64,000 nucleotides of DNA from Lutimaribacter pacificus (GTDB lineage Bacteria > Pseudomonadota > Alphaproteobacteria > Rhodobacterales > Rhodobacteraceae): contig NZ_FQZZ01000008.1 of NCBI RefSeq assembly GCF_900142185.1, positions 114,749 to 178,748 on the forward strand, given 5' to 3'. The notes beneath the pieces are model-generated. The model saw only the letters and a list, made by a program, of their open reading frames with translations, was not told where the DNA came from and made no database searches. A program made the position numbers and the translations under genes. Of this stretch, positions 1-7,756 are shown one piece after another. Numbering within the stretch: the first letter of the stretch is position 1; every line of letters starts with the position of its first letter.

Positions 1-1
1 T

Positions 2-337
2 CTGGACTATACGCGGATGCGCAACATCACGGTGGCTGGCAACATGTTCAACTCGGTCGTGCAGGGGATCGTGAACCCGGCGGTCATCCTGCACGAACAG
101 AACACGCTGGCCGAAACCTGGGCGGTGGATTGCGCGGGGCCCCTGCCCTTTGGCGGCCATGCGCAGACTGTCGAGGCGCTGGTGCCGCGTTCGAAAATAA
201 AGAACGCCGCGAATGTCAGTCGCCACGAACTGCCTTACGTGAGCACCGAACAGGGCCCGGCGCGCGACCGGGTGACGCTGAGCTTTCCGCAGGCGGTGAG
301 CGGGGTCTATGGCGTGAGCGTGCGGATGGACAACTGA
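2..337 (+). CDS. 3' end of an unrecognised protein (5' end outside window)
   Basis: An open frame enters at the window edge (first full codon at base 2) and gives 111 residues before the TGA at 335-337. The internal ATG at 17 is not a likely start because the frame stays open through the edge. The visible part has short alternating polar and aliphatic stretches (NITVAGNMF, VNPAVILHEQNT) like the rungs of a right-handed beta-helix, and a C-terminal beta-type tail. This could suit a pectate-lyase-like or tail-spike-like secreted protein, but that is inference only. I do not recognise the family. A GC hairpin follows the stop codon. Confidence 0.6.
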   Translation: MDYTRMRNITVAGNMFNSVVQGIVNPAVILHEQNTLAETWAVDCAGPLPFGGHAQTVEALVPRSKIKNAANVSRHELPYVSTEQGPARDRVTLSFPQAVSGVYGVSVRMDN

Positions 338-415
338 CGGGGGGCGCGCCGGGGTGTTGCGGCGACCCGTTGAAACCGCAACCCTGAGTCGGCATTTCCG
401 GTGGAGCGTAACAGA

Positions 416-447
416 AGGGCATCGCGCGGCCGCGGTCGGGCGATGCC
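416..447. terminator. Hairpin between two convergent genes
   Basis: GGGCATCGC at 416-424 pairs with GCGATGCCC at 439-447 around a GC-rich loop. It lies in the 207-base gap between the gene ending at 337 and the convergent gene ending at 545. Neither side has a T-run, so it may be a weak or Rho-assisted terminator. A second small hairpin (AGCCCC/GGGGCT, 528-545) touches the end of the minus-strand gene. I see no gene in the gap. Confidence 0.4.
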
Positions 448-544
448 CGGGCCGCTGCGCGGCCGGTCCGGGCGGGGTGCGTCGCTCAACTGGCAGCTTC
501 GTCCGCCGACCCGGCATTCGGGATGACAGCCCCCGCACCGGGGC

Positions 545-1180
545 TCAGAACTCAAGCCAGACTGCCGCCTTCAGGCCGGTTTCGCGGTCGTCGCGCAAGC
601 TCTGGCTGAGGCCAAGCTCCAGGCGCATCCGGTCCGACAGGGTGAAGGTCATCGAAGGGACCAGCCGCAGGAACGGTTCGTCGCCATATTGCAGCCCGCC
701 CTGCAATTGCAGCAGCAGCTTGCGGTGTTCGTTGACGGACAGGCCCAGCGTCAGGTCGGCCTTGCCGTCGACGGCCAGCGTATCGACATGGATCTCGGCC
801 ACGGTATCGAGCGCGATCCACCCCGCGCGGCCGGCCCAGTCGAACCCCTTGCCGTAGCTCAGCCCGGGGCGCAGCACGTCATGGCCGGCGATCCGGCCCG
901 CGCCAATCTCGACCGCGAAGCGGTGCCCCCAGCCCGGCGACCAGAGCGGCGCGCGCACGAACGCCACCGACTTGTCCTGCCCCGACACGCCGCGCCCGAC
1001 ATCGACCCCCAGCGTCAGCCTGTCGGTCATGCCCCATTCGCCGTAGATGCCGGAATAGGCGCCGCTGGGCAGCACGTAGCTGTAGCCGACGGCAAAGACG
1101 TTGCCCTTGCCGCGCGGCCACGCCCCGGCCAGAAGAGGCGGGGCGAGAGCCAGCCATAACATGATTGCCAGACGCAGCAT
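545..1180 (-). CDS. Predicted outer-membrane/periplasmic beta-rich protein, unknown function
   Basis: This 211-residue protein starts with a hydrophobic signal peptide (MLRLAIMLWLALAPPLLAGA, predicted cleavage after about residue 19), followed by alternating amphipathic strands such as GNVFAVGYSYVLP and RLTLGVDVGRG. It ends in a phenylalanine (AAVWLEF), as many outer-membrane barrels do. The ATG at 1180 has an AAGGGAAGG-type ribosome site about 10 bases upstream. A small 8-10-strand barrel is the best reading. No specific family was recognised. It stands alone, convergent with the truncated gene to its left. Confidence 0.7.
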   Translation of the reverse strand: MLRLAIMLWLALAPPLLAGAWPRGKGNVFAVGYSYVLPSGAYSGIYGEWGMTDRLTLGVDVGRGVSGQDKSVAFVRAPLWSPGWGHRFAVEIGAGRIAGHDVLRPGLSYGKGFDWAGRAGWIALDTVAEIHVDTLAVDGKADLTLGLSVNEHRKLLLQLQGGLQYGDEPFLRLVPSMTFTLSDRMRLELGLSQSLRDDRETGLKAAVWLEF

Positions 1181-1295
1181 CGCCCGCCTTCCCTTGCCGC
1201 GCGCCAGCGTGGTTCACGAAGGTAAACAGGCGGTTAACCATGCCGGGCAAAGGCACATCCGGCCGTGACGGCGGGTTTCATCGCAGCGGTGCCGG

Positions 1296-3266
1296 TCAGG
1301 CCCCGCCCAGCGCCAGCCAGCGCGCGGCAAGGATAACGATCACGTTCAGCAGGACCGAGACCCTGGCGATACGCTTGTATTTCCTGACCCGCCTGAGATC
1401 GCGCGGCATGGCTCCGCCGGCTGCGGCGCCAACGGCACCGGACCTTGCCCAGCCCCCCATGCGCAGCATGGTCCCGCGGTAGATCCCGAACACGGATTGC
1501 ACCGCGGAGCCCCCGGGATTTTCCAGGATGCGCCTTGTCAGGACGGTGGCATAATCGTCCAGGCGGGCCTTGTCGGTCCTTGATCGCAGTTTCGTCGCGG
1601 CCGTCAGCAGATCGACCCCGTCTTCGTCGCATGCCCCGGGCGTGCCCAGCACTGACTGGTGATAGGCCCGTGCCGCCTGCCGCTTTACCGCCTTCTGGGT
1701 CTCGTTCCGGGTGGCCGATATCTGGCCGTCATGAACCGCGTAAGAGACCGCGGCGGTTGGGAAAAAGCAGCCTTTCACCTCGGTGCGCCGGCAATTGCGA
1801 AACAACCATTCGCAATCTATCCCGCCTTTCAGATCCTCGTCGAACGGGTCCGTCATCGCGGATTTGCGAAAGCTGAAGGCCGGAAACGGCATCGGCATCC
1901 CCAGCAGGGCGCGCGCTGTCAGAGAGGTCGGGGCGATCGCAAAGGGGGTCTGTTCGCGGATCGGTTCGTTCAGGTCGAAAATGCCGAACCCCGCCACCTG
2001 CAACGCGGGGTCCGCCGCGTATGCGCGCAGGGTCCAGTCGACGCGCTGCGGAACCGGGATGTCGTCGACATCGGCGATCAGGACGATATCGGTATCCACC
2101 TGCGCCAGCGCCCGGTTCAGCGCCGCACCGCGCCCCAGGCGGTTCGTGCGGATCAGGGTAAAGCCCTCGACCCCGTCGAACGCCTTTTGCGCCAGGTCGG
2201 CCGAACCGTCGTCGGAGCCGTCATCCAGAAAGACGATACGAAAGTTCGGGTTGGTCTGCCGTTTCCACGCAGCGGCATACTGGCCGATGAACCCGGCGCC
2301 ATTGTAACAGGTGGTCAGCACCGTGGCCGCCGTATCGCCGGCCGTGTCGCGGGGCAGCGCCGCAAGGGAGCGCCGCACCGCAAGCCGGTGCCGCGCGATC
2401 GGGGTGGCCTGATAGGCGTAAAACGCCTTCTTGACGGGCGCGAGATTCGGATTGACCTGCGCCAGATAGGCGTCGTTCTTCTTCATCCGCGCCATTTTCT
2501 CGGCGCGCTTGTCCCCGGACGCGGCAAAATCGTGCAGGAGAATGGCATCGGGATCGTAGAGAAAGGCATCCGGCCCGTAAAAGGGATAAAGGCGCGCGGT
2601 CAGGTCCACCCCTTCATGGCCATAGAGCAGCGGATCGAACCATTCCAGTTTCAGCGCGTCGGTCCGCCAGAGCGTCATGCCCTCGATGTTCATCATGCTC
2701 TGGACCCGGAAATCCCCCAGGTCGTAATGCGGGGGCATGTTCAGGAAATCGCCCCTGCTGATCACCCGGCCGCGCACCGCGACCGCGTCATGCCCCTGCG
2801 CCGTGGCCAGCAGCGCGCGGATATTGTCCGGCCCGGTAAAGCCGTCATCGTCGACGAAGATCATATACTCCGATCCGCAGCCATGGATCGCCGCGTTCCG
2901 GCCCAGCGAGGCGCCCAGGTTGGCCCCGGTGACGATCCGGCGCGTGGCCGCCGGTATCTCGCACTGGTCGAACAGATCCTCCCCGGCGTTCGAGACCAGG
3001 CAGAAGGAAAACGCCTCGTCCCGCGACAAGGCGCCGATGGAGGCCAGCAGCAGGGCGGTATCGGCCGATCGCCGGTAGGCGACGATGCAGACGGTGACGC
3101 GGCGCGGGGCGTAATCCGGCGTGTCGGTGACCGAGAGGAAGGAAAACTCCAGCGCCTCGAGGCGTGCGATTTCCTGCCTGGCGGCCCCGGCATTCCCGTC
3201 AGCGAAAAACCGCTCTGCCGCCGCCTTGTGGGCCAGCGCCGCCCGGAGGTCCGATTCTGCTGTCAT
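1296..3266 (-). CDS. Two-domain family 2 glycosyltransferase with C-terminal membrane anchor
   Basis: This 656-residue protein carries two GT-A (GT2-type) modules. The first, roughly residues 55-270, opens with VTVCIVAYRR and has the metal-binding acidic motif FVDDDG. The second, roughly residues 310-540, opens with TVLTTCYNGAGFIG and has FLDDGSDDGS and IADVDD. The last 25 residues form a hydrophobic segment (VSVLLNVIVILAARWLAL), so it is probably anchored at the inner membrane. Such proteins transfer sugars from nucleotide-sugar donors in surface polysaccharide synthesis; donor and acceptor are unknown. I chose the ATG at 3266 (MTAESDLRAAL) because a GGAAAGGGA site precedes it; the frame is open 48 codons further. 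No other polysaccharide genes are nearby. Confidence 0.8.
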   Translation of the reverse strand: MTAESDLRAALAHKAAAERFFADGNAGAARQEIARLEALEFSFLSVTDTPDYAPRRVTVCIVAYRRSADTALLLASIGALSRDEAFSFCLVSNAGEDLFDQCEIPAATRRIVTGANLGASLGRNAAIHGCGSEYMIFVDDDGFTGPDNIRALLATAQGHDAVAVRGRVISRGDFLNMPPHYDLGDFRVQSMMNIEGMTLWRTDALKLEWFDPLLYGHEGVDLTARLYPFYGPDAFLYDPDAILLHDFAASGDKRAEKMARMKKNDAYLAQVNPNLAPVKKAFYAYQATPIARHRLAVRRSLAALPRDTAGDTAATVLTTCYNGAGFIGQYAAAWKRQTNPNFRIVFLDDGSDDGSADLAQKAFDGVEGFTLIRTNRLGRGAALNRALAQVDTDIVLIADVDDIPVPQRVDWTLRAYAADPALQVAGFGIFDLNEPIREQTPFAIAPTSLTARALLGMPMPFPAFSFRKSAMTDPFDEDLKGGIDCEWLFRNCRRTEVKGCFFPTAAVSYAVHDGQISATRNETQKAVKRQAARAYHQSVLGTPGACDEDGVDLLTAATKLRSRTDKARLDDYATVLTRRILENPGGSAVQSVFGIYRGTMLRMGGWARSGAVGAAAGGAMPRDLRRVRKYKRIARVSVLLNVIVILAARWLALGGA

Positions 3267-3529
3267 CGCTGTCCCTTTCCGGCGAAGGCCAGTGTCAAAA
3301 GGCGGTTTTGGCACGCGGGGCCTTTGTTCCGGGGATATCCGGCACTCCGGCGGCCCGCCGGTTGCCGGCAAGGTGTCCTTAACTCTGCCGGGGGGCAACC
3401 CCTTTTCCACGGCAGGTTGCGCGCGCCGCCCCCCCCGGCCGGAAAACCGCGCCGCGCATCTGCCGTTTGGAGCGGCCGCGGCTTCCGTGCTAGGCTTTGC
3501 CGGAAGTGATGCGCAAAGGAGGCAGCGCC

Positions 3530-3850
3530 ATGCCCACGATCTCGACCGCGACGCCGTGCCAGACCGTTCTGACGACCTTCGAGATGACGCCCGGCACCTG
3601 CCAGGACCTGCTGGACGAGCTGACCGAAGCCTATGATCAGTTCATCTCGAAACAGCCCGGTTTCATCGCGGCGGGGTTGCATGTGAACGACGCGCAGACC
3701 CGCATCGCCAATTACTCGCAATGGGAAAGGCGCGAGGATTTCCAGGCCATGCTGCGCAGCGACGAGATGCGCCGCCGCAACCGCCGCATCGCCGAATTGT
3801 GCACCCGGTTCGAGCCGGTGATGTACGAGGTCGCGGCAACCTTCGGCTGA
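3530..3850 (+). CDS. Antibiotic biosynthesis monooxygenase (ABM) domain protein
   Basis: This 106-residue single-domain protein has the dimeric ferredoxin-like alpha/beta-barrel pattern of the ABM family: a beta strand (VLTTFEMTPG), a helix (CQDLLDELTEAYDQFI), then QPGFIAAGLHV and NYSQWERREDFQAML. Members act as small cofactor-free oxygenases or haem-degrading enzymes, but many are uncharacterised, so no substrate can be assigned. The ATG at 3530 is preceded by AAAGGAGG, an excellent ribosome site. Upstream in-frame codons to 3497 lack one. It lies 65 bases before the universal stress protein gene. Confidence 0.75.
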   Translation: MPTISTATPCQTVLTTFEMTPGTCQDLLDELTEAYDQFISKQPGFIAAGLHVNDAQTRIANYSQWERREDFQAMLRSDEMRRRNRRIAELCTRFEPVMYEVAATFG

Positions 3851-3915
3851 CCTGCATCAAGGTGCGGCCCGGCAAAACCCGACACAGTGGAATCGACCTG
3901 AAGAGGAGAGACAGC

Positions 3916-4323
3916 ATGTACAGCAATATTCTTGTGCCGATTTCGTTCGACGAGGACCGCAATGCCAAAGGCGCCATCGAGGTGGCGCAGATGCTTGGCT
4001 CGGAAGGTGCGAAGATCACGCTGCTGCACGTGATGGAGGAGATTCCGGGCTACGCGATTTCCTACATGCCGACCGATTACATCGCCGAAAGCCGCAAGGC
4101 GGTGCAATCCGAGCTCGAGGCGCAGGCCGCCGCCCTGCCCAACGCGCAGGGCGTGGTGGTCGAGGGCCATTCCGGGCGCACGATCCTGGACTGGGCCGAG
4201 GATCACGGGGTCGATTGTATCGTCGTCGCCTCGCACCGGCCGGGGATGCAGGATCTGCTGCTGGGATCGACCGCACACCAGGTGGTGCGGCACGCCACGT
4301 GCGCGGTGCATGTGCTGCGTTGA
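3916..4323 (+). CDS. Universal stress protein (UspA family)
   Basis: This 135-residue protein has the Usp Rossmann-like fold: the N-terminal strand MYSNILVPISFDED, a middle ITLLHVMEEIPGY strand, and a C-terminal DCIVVASHRPGMQDLLLGST...VRHATCAVHVLR block. The late G-x(9)-G-S/T pattern is typical of nucleotide-binding Usp proteins. Small single-domain members are cytoplasmic dimers involved in stress survival. The ATG at 3916 follows AAGAGGAGAG. The gap after the ABM gene is short, so co-transcription is possible. Confidence 0.9.
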   Translation: MYSNILVPISFDEDRNAKGAIEVAQMLGSEGAKITLLHVMEEIPGYAISYMPTDYIAESRKAVQSELEAQAAALPNAQGVVVEGHSGRTILDWAEDHGVDCIVVASHRPGMQDLLLGSTAHQVVRHATCAVHVLR

Positions 4324-4431
4324 CATCAAGGTCACAGCATGGCGAGGATCGGCGCGCGCCCGCTTGATCGCGGGCGGCGGGTTGTGCAGTCTGTCAGCCG
4401 TCAGATCGTTCAAGACAGGGGCATGATTACG

Positions 4432-4986
4432 ATGTTCAGCCGCCGTTCATTCATCGGCGCCGCCGGCGCGGCGCTTGCCACGCCAGGCGTGGCGCGGGCC
4501 TTTCAGCTCGACAGGAAATTCCAGCCGCAGACGGTGACGATTGCCGGGACATACGCGCCGGGGCAGATCCTGATCCTGCCGCGGGCGCATTTCCTGTATT
4601 ACGTGACCGAACCGCGCCAGGCGCTGCGCTATGGCGTGGGTGTCGGCAAGGCGGGGCTGGAGTTCACCGGCACCGCGACGATCGACGTCAAGAAGAAATG
4701 GCCCACCTGGCGGCCCACCGACGAGATGATCGAGCGCGAGCCGAACACCTATGCCAGGTTCAGGGATAACGATTACGTCCAGCCGGGCGGCCCGGAAAAC
4801 CCGCTGGGCGCGCGGGCGCTCTATCTGTTCCAGAACGGGCGCGACACCTATTTCCGTATCCATGGCACCACCCAGCCCGCGTCCATCGGGCGGTCGGTGT
4901 CGAATGGCTGCATCCGCATGATCAATGACCACGTCATCGACCTGTATCAGCGCGTGCCGGTCGGGACGGTTGTGACCGTCCTGTAA
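4432..4986 (+). CDS. L,D-transpeptidase (YkuD family), exported
   Basis: The 184-residue product starts with a twin-arginine-like signal (SRRSFIGAAGAALATPGVARA) and contains the YkuD catalytic block: His of RIHGTT near residue 144 and Cys of SVSNGCIRM near residue 160. These enzymes form 3-3 cross-links in peptidoglycan or attach proteins to it, acting in the periplasm. Two start codons are possible, ATG at 4423 and ATG at 4432. The AGGGG sequence (4417-4421) is too close to the first and well spaced for the second, so I chose 4432. Alphaproteobacterial genomes often carry many paralogues of this family. Confidence 0.88.
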   Translation: MFSRRSFIGAAGAALATPGVARAFQLDRKFQPQTVTIAGTYAPGQILILPRAHFLYYVTEPRQALRYGVGVGKAGLEFTGTATIDVKKKWPTWRPTDEMIEREPNTYARFRDNDYVQPGGPENPLGARALYLFQNGRDTYFRIHGTTQPASIGRSVSNGCIRMINDHVIDLYQRVPVGTVVTVL

Positions 4987-4995
4987 AGCGGCGGC

Positions 4996-5460
4996 TCAGG
5001 CCACCGCGACGTAGCCCGGTTGCGGCCGTTGCCCGCAGGCCTGCGACACGGCGCGGGCAAAGACCTGCGCGCTGAGCGGCAGCCGGACCGTCACCGGCCC
5101 GTCGTTCCAGAGCGCCGCGCCCCGGCCCAGCGCCGGCGCGTCCGATCCGGCGATGATCGCGGGCAGCCCCTCGGCCGCGGCGCGCAGCCAGTCGCAGGAG
5201 CGCCGCGCGATCGGCAGCCCGCCGATATCGTCGGCGACCAGCACCGCCAGCGACCAGCCATCGGCGTCGATCGACAGCTCTTTCAGCCCGTCATACAGGT
5301 TTTCCTCGACCCGGAAACGCAGGTTCAGGTGCCGCAGCTGCGCGGTAACCTGGCGGGCACGCCCGTCGCGCTTGCCGATCACAAGCACGGGTTTGCGCGA
5401 CAGGCGAGCTTCCACCCGACCGATCGCAGCCATGATCGCTGTCTCACGAATATGGCCCAT
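4996..5460 (-). CDS. Receiver-like (CheY-fold) protein lacking clear phosphorylation residues
   Basis: This 154-residue protein has alternating strands and helices: KPVLVIGKRDGRARQVTAQL, SLAVLVADDIGG, GLPAIIAGSD and PVTVRLPLSAQVFARAV. The order resembles a response-regulator receiver domain, with the last segment (PLSAQVFARAV) in the place of the alpha-5 helix. The usual acidic pair at the end of strand 1 is replaced by GKRD. The ADD after the third strand might supply an aspartate. It may be a non-phosphorylated pseudo-receiver. The ATG at 5460 has GGAGG 5 bases upstream; a GTG at 5466 overlaps that site and is less likely. Function unknown. Confidence 0.6.
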   Translation of the reverse strand: MGHIRETAIMAAIGRVEARLSRKPVLVIGKRDGRARQVTAQLRHLNLRFRVEENLYDGLKELSIDADGWSLAVLVADDIGGLPIARRSCDWLRAAAEGLPAIIAGSDAPALGRGAALWNDGPVTVRLPLSAQVFARAVSQACGQRPQPGYVAVA

Positions 5461-5615
5461 GTTCACCTCCTTTGATGGGGCAGCAACATGCTGTCACCCG
5501 GTCAGAGTGGGGAAACGGGCCGGAAAAACGATCCCCGCCTCGGGATTGGAGGCGGGGGCAGATGGCGCGCGCCCCATCTGTCGGGATAGGGCGCCACGCC
5601 GAAAGTAGCGCCGAA

Positions 5616-5819
5616 TTATTCGAATGCGCAGCCGCTTTTCACGCCCAGCTTGCGAAAAACGATTGCCGCCGGGCAGAATCCGGTAAAGGCCGACTGGAGC
5701 AGGTTGGCACCGATGAACACGGTGAACCACATCCACAGCGGCGAGACGAAGGCCGTCAGCGCCACGGAAATCAGGATCATCACGCCGGCAAAGGCCATCA
5801 CGGAACGGTCGAGGGTCAT
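5616..5819 (-). CDS. DUF2892 (YgaP-type) small inner-membrane protein
   Basis: The 67-residue protein has two hydrophobic helices (VMAFAGVMILISVALTAF and LWMWFTVFIGANLLQSAFTG) and the family's FTGFCPAAIVFRKLGVK ending, with Cys near residue 49. This is the membrane domain found alone or attached to rhodanese domains in YgaP. It often accompanies sulfur-handling or thiol genes. It lies 44 bases downstream of the thioredoxin gene on the same strand, suggesting an operon with a thiol-redox theme. Confidence 0.85.
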   Translation of the reverse strand: MTLDRSVMAFAGVMILISVALTAFVSPLWMWFTVFIGANLLQSAFTGFCPAAIVFRKLGVKSGCAFE

Positions 5820-5863
5820 TGTTGCAGTCCTTTTCAGTTGTATTGGGTCACGGGCGGGCGGCG

Positions 5864-6295
5864 TCAGATCGCGCCGCGCACCCAGGTCACGATGGAGGCG
5901 GCGGGCATCGCGCCCGACTGGCGCGCGCGTTCGCGCCCGCCGGCAAAGGCCGCCATGGTCGGAATGCCGCGGATGCCATAGGCGGCACCGGCGGCCTGGT
6001 GCTGTTCGGTGTTGAGTTTCACCAGCCGCGCCTGCCCGTTCAGTTCCGCGGCGGCCCTGGAAAACTCGGGCGCCATCATCCGGCACGGGCCGCACCAAGG
6101 CGCCCAGAAATCCACCACCAGCGGCAGCTCGTCGTTGCGCGCAGCCTTTTGCAGCGTGGGCAGGTCGACCTCGATCGCCTTGCCGGGCATGAGCTTCGCG
6201 CCGCAGGTGCCGCATTTGGCGCCCGCGCCCAGATGCTCTTCGGGGACGCGGTTGAGTTGGCCGCATTCCAGACATGTCAGTTTTTTCGAGCCCAT
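5864..6295 (-). CDS. trxC: Thioredoxin 2 (zinc-finger thioredoxin)
   Basis: The 143-residue protein has an N-terminal zinc ribbon (Cys8-x2-Cys11 and Cys28-x2-Cys31) followed by a thioredoxin domain with active site WAPWCGPC (Cys68, Cys71) and the cis-proline segment GIRGIPTM. TrxC reduces cytoplasmic disulfides and is often linked to oxidative stress. The ATG at 6295 is chosen because GGAGGG lies 7 bases upstream; an ATG at 6310 has no ribosome site. It leads a pair with the DUF2892 gene. The AT-rich palindrome at 6312-6333 lies just upstream. Confidence 0.92.
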   Translation of the reverse strand: MGSKKLTCLECGQLNRVPEEHLGAGAKCGTCGAKLMPGKAIEVDLPTLQKAARNDELPLVVDFWAPWCGPCRMMAPEFSRAAAELNGQARLVKLNTEQHQAAGAAYGIRGIPTMAAFAGGRERARQSGAMPAASIVTWVRGAI

Positions 6296-6311
6296 CTCCA
6301 AGCCCTCCATT

Positions 6312-6333
6312 CATATTCGAAAATAAATATATG
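6312..6333 (-). promoter_or_regulatory. AT-rich inverted repeat upstream of trxC
   Basis: CATAT at 6312-6316 and ATATG at 6329-6333 form 5-base arms around 12 AT-rich bases. It starts 17 bases upstream of the trxC ATG, in a 95-base gap where AT content is far above the surroundings. Position and shape suit an operator for a winged-helix repressor (ArsR/BigR type), which is inference only. The arms are short, so this could be just promoter DNA. Confidence 0.35.
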
Positions 6334-6390
6334 TTAGGGAGGTGCCTTTGTGAAGGGGGCGCAGGCGCATAGTTTGCCGCAGGGAAAACC

Positions 6391-7068
6391 CTAGTCGGGG
6401 ATGCGTTCGATCAGGTCGAGGACATGAGGGCCCAGACCGTCGACGATCCGTTTCACCCCTTCGGCATTGGGATGAATCCCGTCGGGCTGGAAAACGCCGC
6501 GCATCTGCGCGGGGTCGATATCCTCACCCAGCCCGGCGAAAAAGCTGTCAACCAGCAAGGTGTCGTATTTCGCGGCCATGTCGGGCCAGATCGCCTGGAA
6601 ATCGCGCTGGTAGTCGGGGCCGTAATTGCCCGGCGCCTGCATCCCCACCAGCAGGACGGCGACACCGGACTTTTGCGCCTCGGACAATATGCCGTCGATA
6701 TTGGCACGGGTCACTGCCGGGTCGATGCCGCGCAGCAGATCGTTGCCACCCAGCGCCACGATCATCGCGTCCACATCCGGCGTCAGCGTCCAGGCCACGC
6801 GGGACAGGCCCCCCGCCGTGGTATCGCCCGACACGCCCGCATTGATGACGCGAAACGCATCGACTCCGTTGGCGGACAGCCAGTCGCGCAGTTGCGGCAC
6901 GAAACCTTCGTGCTCCATCAGGCCATAGCCCTGCGTCAGGCTGTCGCCCAGCGCCACGATGACCGGGCCGCTGGTGTCGGCAACGGCGGGTGCGGCGATC
7001 AGCAGCTTGCCGATCAGGGCCGCAACCCCATATGCCAAGGACAGGTTCAGAAACAGGCGCTTTTTCAT
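6391..7068 (-). CDS. Arylesterase / TesA-like SGNH hydrolase, exported
   Basis: This 225-residue protein has a signal peptide (MKKRLFLNLSLAYGVAALIGK and onward) and SGNH/GDSL blocks: block I ALGDSLTQGYG (nucleophile Ser), block II with NAGVSGDT (Gly), block III ALGGNDLLRG (Asn), and block V DGIHPN (Asp, His). Relatives are periplasmic thioesterase I / protease I / lysophospholipase L1 and arylesterases. The ATG at 7068 overlaps the start codon of the divergent ABC gene (CATG, 7066-7069). GGGG about 7 bases upstream, inside the ABC gene, can serve as its ribosome site. Confidence 0.9.
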   Translation of the reverse strand: MKKRLFLNLSLAYGVAALIGKLLIAAPAVADTSGPVIVALGDSLTQGYGLMEHEGFVPQLRDWLSANGVDAFRVINAGVSGDTTAGGLSRVAWTLTPDVDAMIVALGGNDLLRGIDPAVTRANIDGILSEAQKSGVAVLLVGMQAPGNYGPDYQRDFQAIWPDMAAKYDTLLVDSFFAGLGEDIDPAQMRGVFQPDGIHPNAEGVKRIVDGLGPHVLDLIERIPD

Positions 7069-7756
7069 GTCAGACCCCGTGATTTCCCTCAAAGATGTGT
7101 CCTTGTCCCTCGATGGCAATGCCGGGCGCGTCGATATCCTTCATGGCATCACGCTGGATGTCCAGCGTGGGCAGACGCTGGGGCTGGTCGGGCCGTCGGG
7201 GTCGGGCAAATCCTCGCTGCTGATGCTGATGGGCGGGCTGGAACGCGCCACCGCCGGCACCGTGACCGTGCTGGGGCAGGAACTGACGGGGATGAGCGAG
7301 GACGCGCTGGCCCGGTTCCGGCGCGGGCACCTGGGCGTGGTGTTCCAGTCGTTCCACCTGATCCCGACGCTGACCGCGCTGGAAAACGTGGCGACCCCGC
7401 TGGAACTGGCGGGCGCGCCCGACGCGATGGACCGCGCGATGGACGAGCTGCGCGCCATGGGGCTGGAGGACCGCGCGGGCCATTACCCGTCGCAGATGTC
7501 GGGCGGCGAGCAGCAGCGCGTGGCGCTGGCCCGTGCCGCCGCGCCCCGGCCCGAGATCCTGCTGGCGGACGAGCCGACCGGCAACCTGGACGGGGCCAAT
7601 GGCGCGGCGATCATGGACATGCTGTTCGGGTTGCGCGACCGGCACGGCGCGACGCTGGTGCTGGTCACCCACGCGCCCGACCTTGCGGCGCGCTGCGACC
7701 GGGTGGTGCATCTGCGCGACGGGCGGGTGGACACGCTGGCGGAGGCCGCGCAATGA
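7067..7756 (+). CDS. ABC transporter ATP-binding protein (YbbA/LolD type)
   Basis: The 229-residue ATPase has Walker [10 protein letters not shown]-loop VFQSFHLIP, signature MSGGEQQRVALARA, Walker B ILLADEPTG and switch His in LVTHAPD. Among families it matches the LolD/MacB/YbbA group that energises FtsX-like permeases. The permease gene follows with a 4-base ATGA overlap, so the two are translationally coupled. E. coli has the same tesA-ybbA-ybbP divergent arrangement. The start ATG at 7067 shares three bases with the esterase start codon on the other strand, and no strong ribosome site is visible. Confidence 0.92.
   Translation: MSDPVISLKDVSLSLDGNAGRVDILHGITLDVQRGQTLGLVGPSGSGKSSLLMLMGGLERATAGTVTVLGQELTGMSEDALARFRRGHLGVVFQSFHLIPTLTALENVATPLELAGAPDAMDRAMDELRAMGLEDRAGHYPSQMSGGEQQRVALARAAAPRPEILLADEPTGNLDGANGAAIMDMLFGLRDRHGATLVLVTHAPDLAARCDRVVHLRDGRVDTLAEAAQ

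Noticed and set aside
1659..3509. Plus-strand 616-codon frame over the glycosyltransferase
   Set aside because: Shadow of the minus-strand gene. Composition is arginine-rich with no domains, and the opposite frame has clear GT2 motifs.
6424..7752. Plus-strand extension of the ABC permease frame far upstream of 7753
   Set aside because: The translation before MSLGIAARF is antisense to the esterase and then a shifted frame over the ATPase gene. The ATG at 7753 in the ATGA overlap is the real start.
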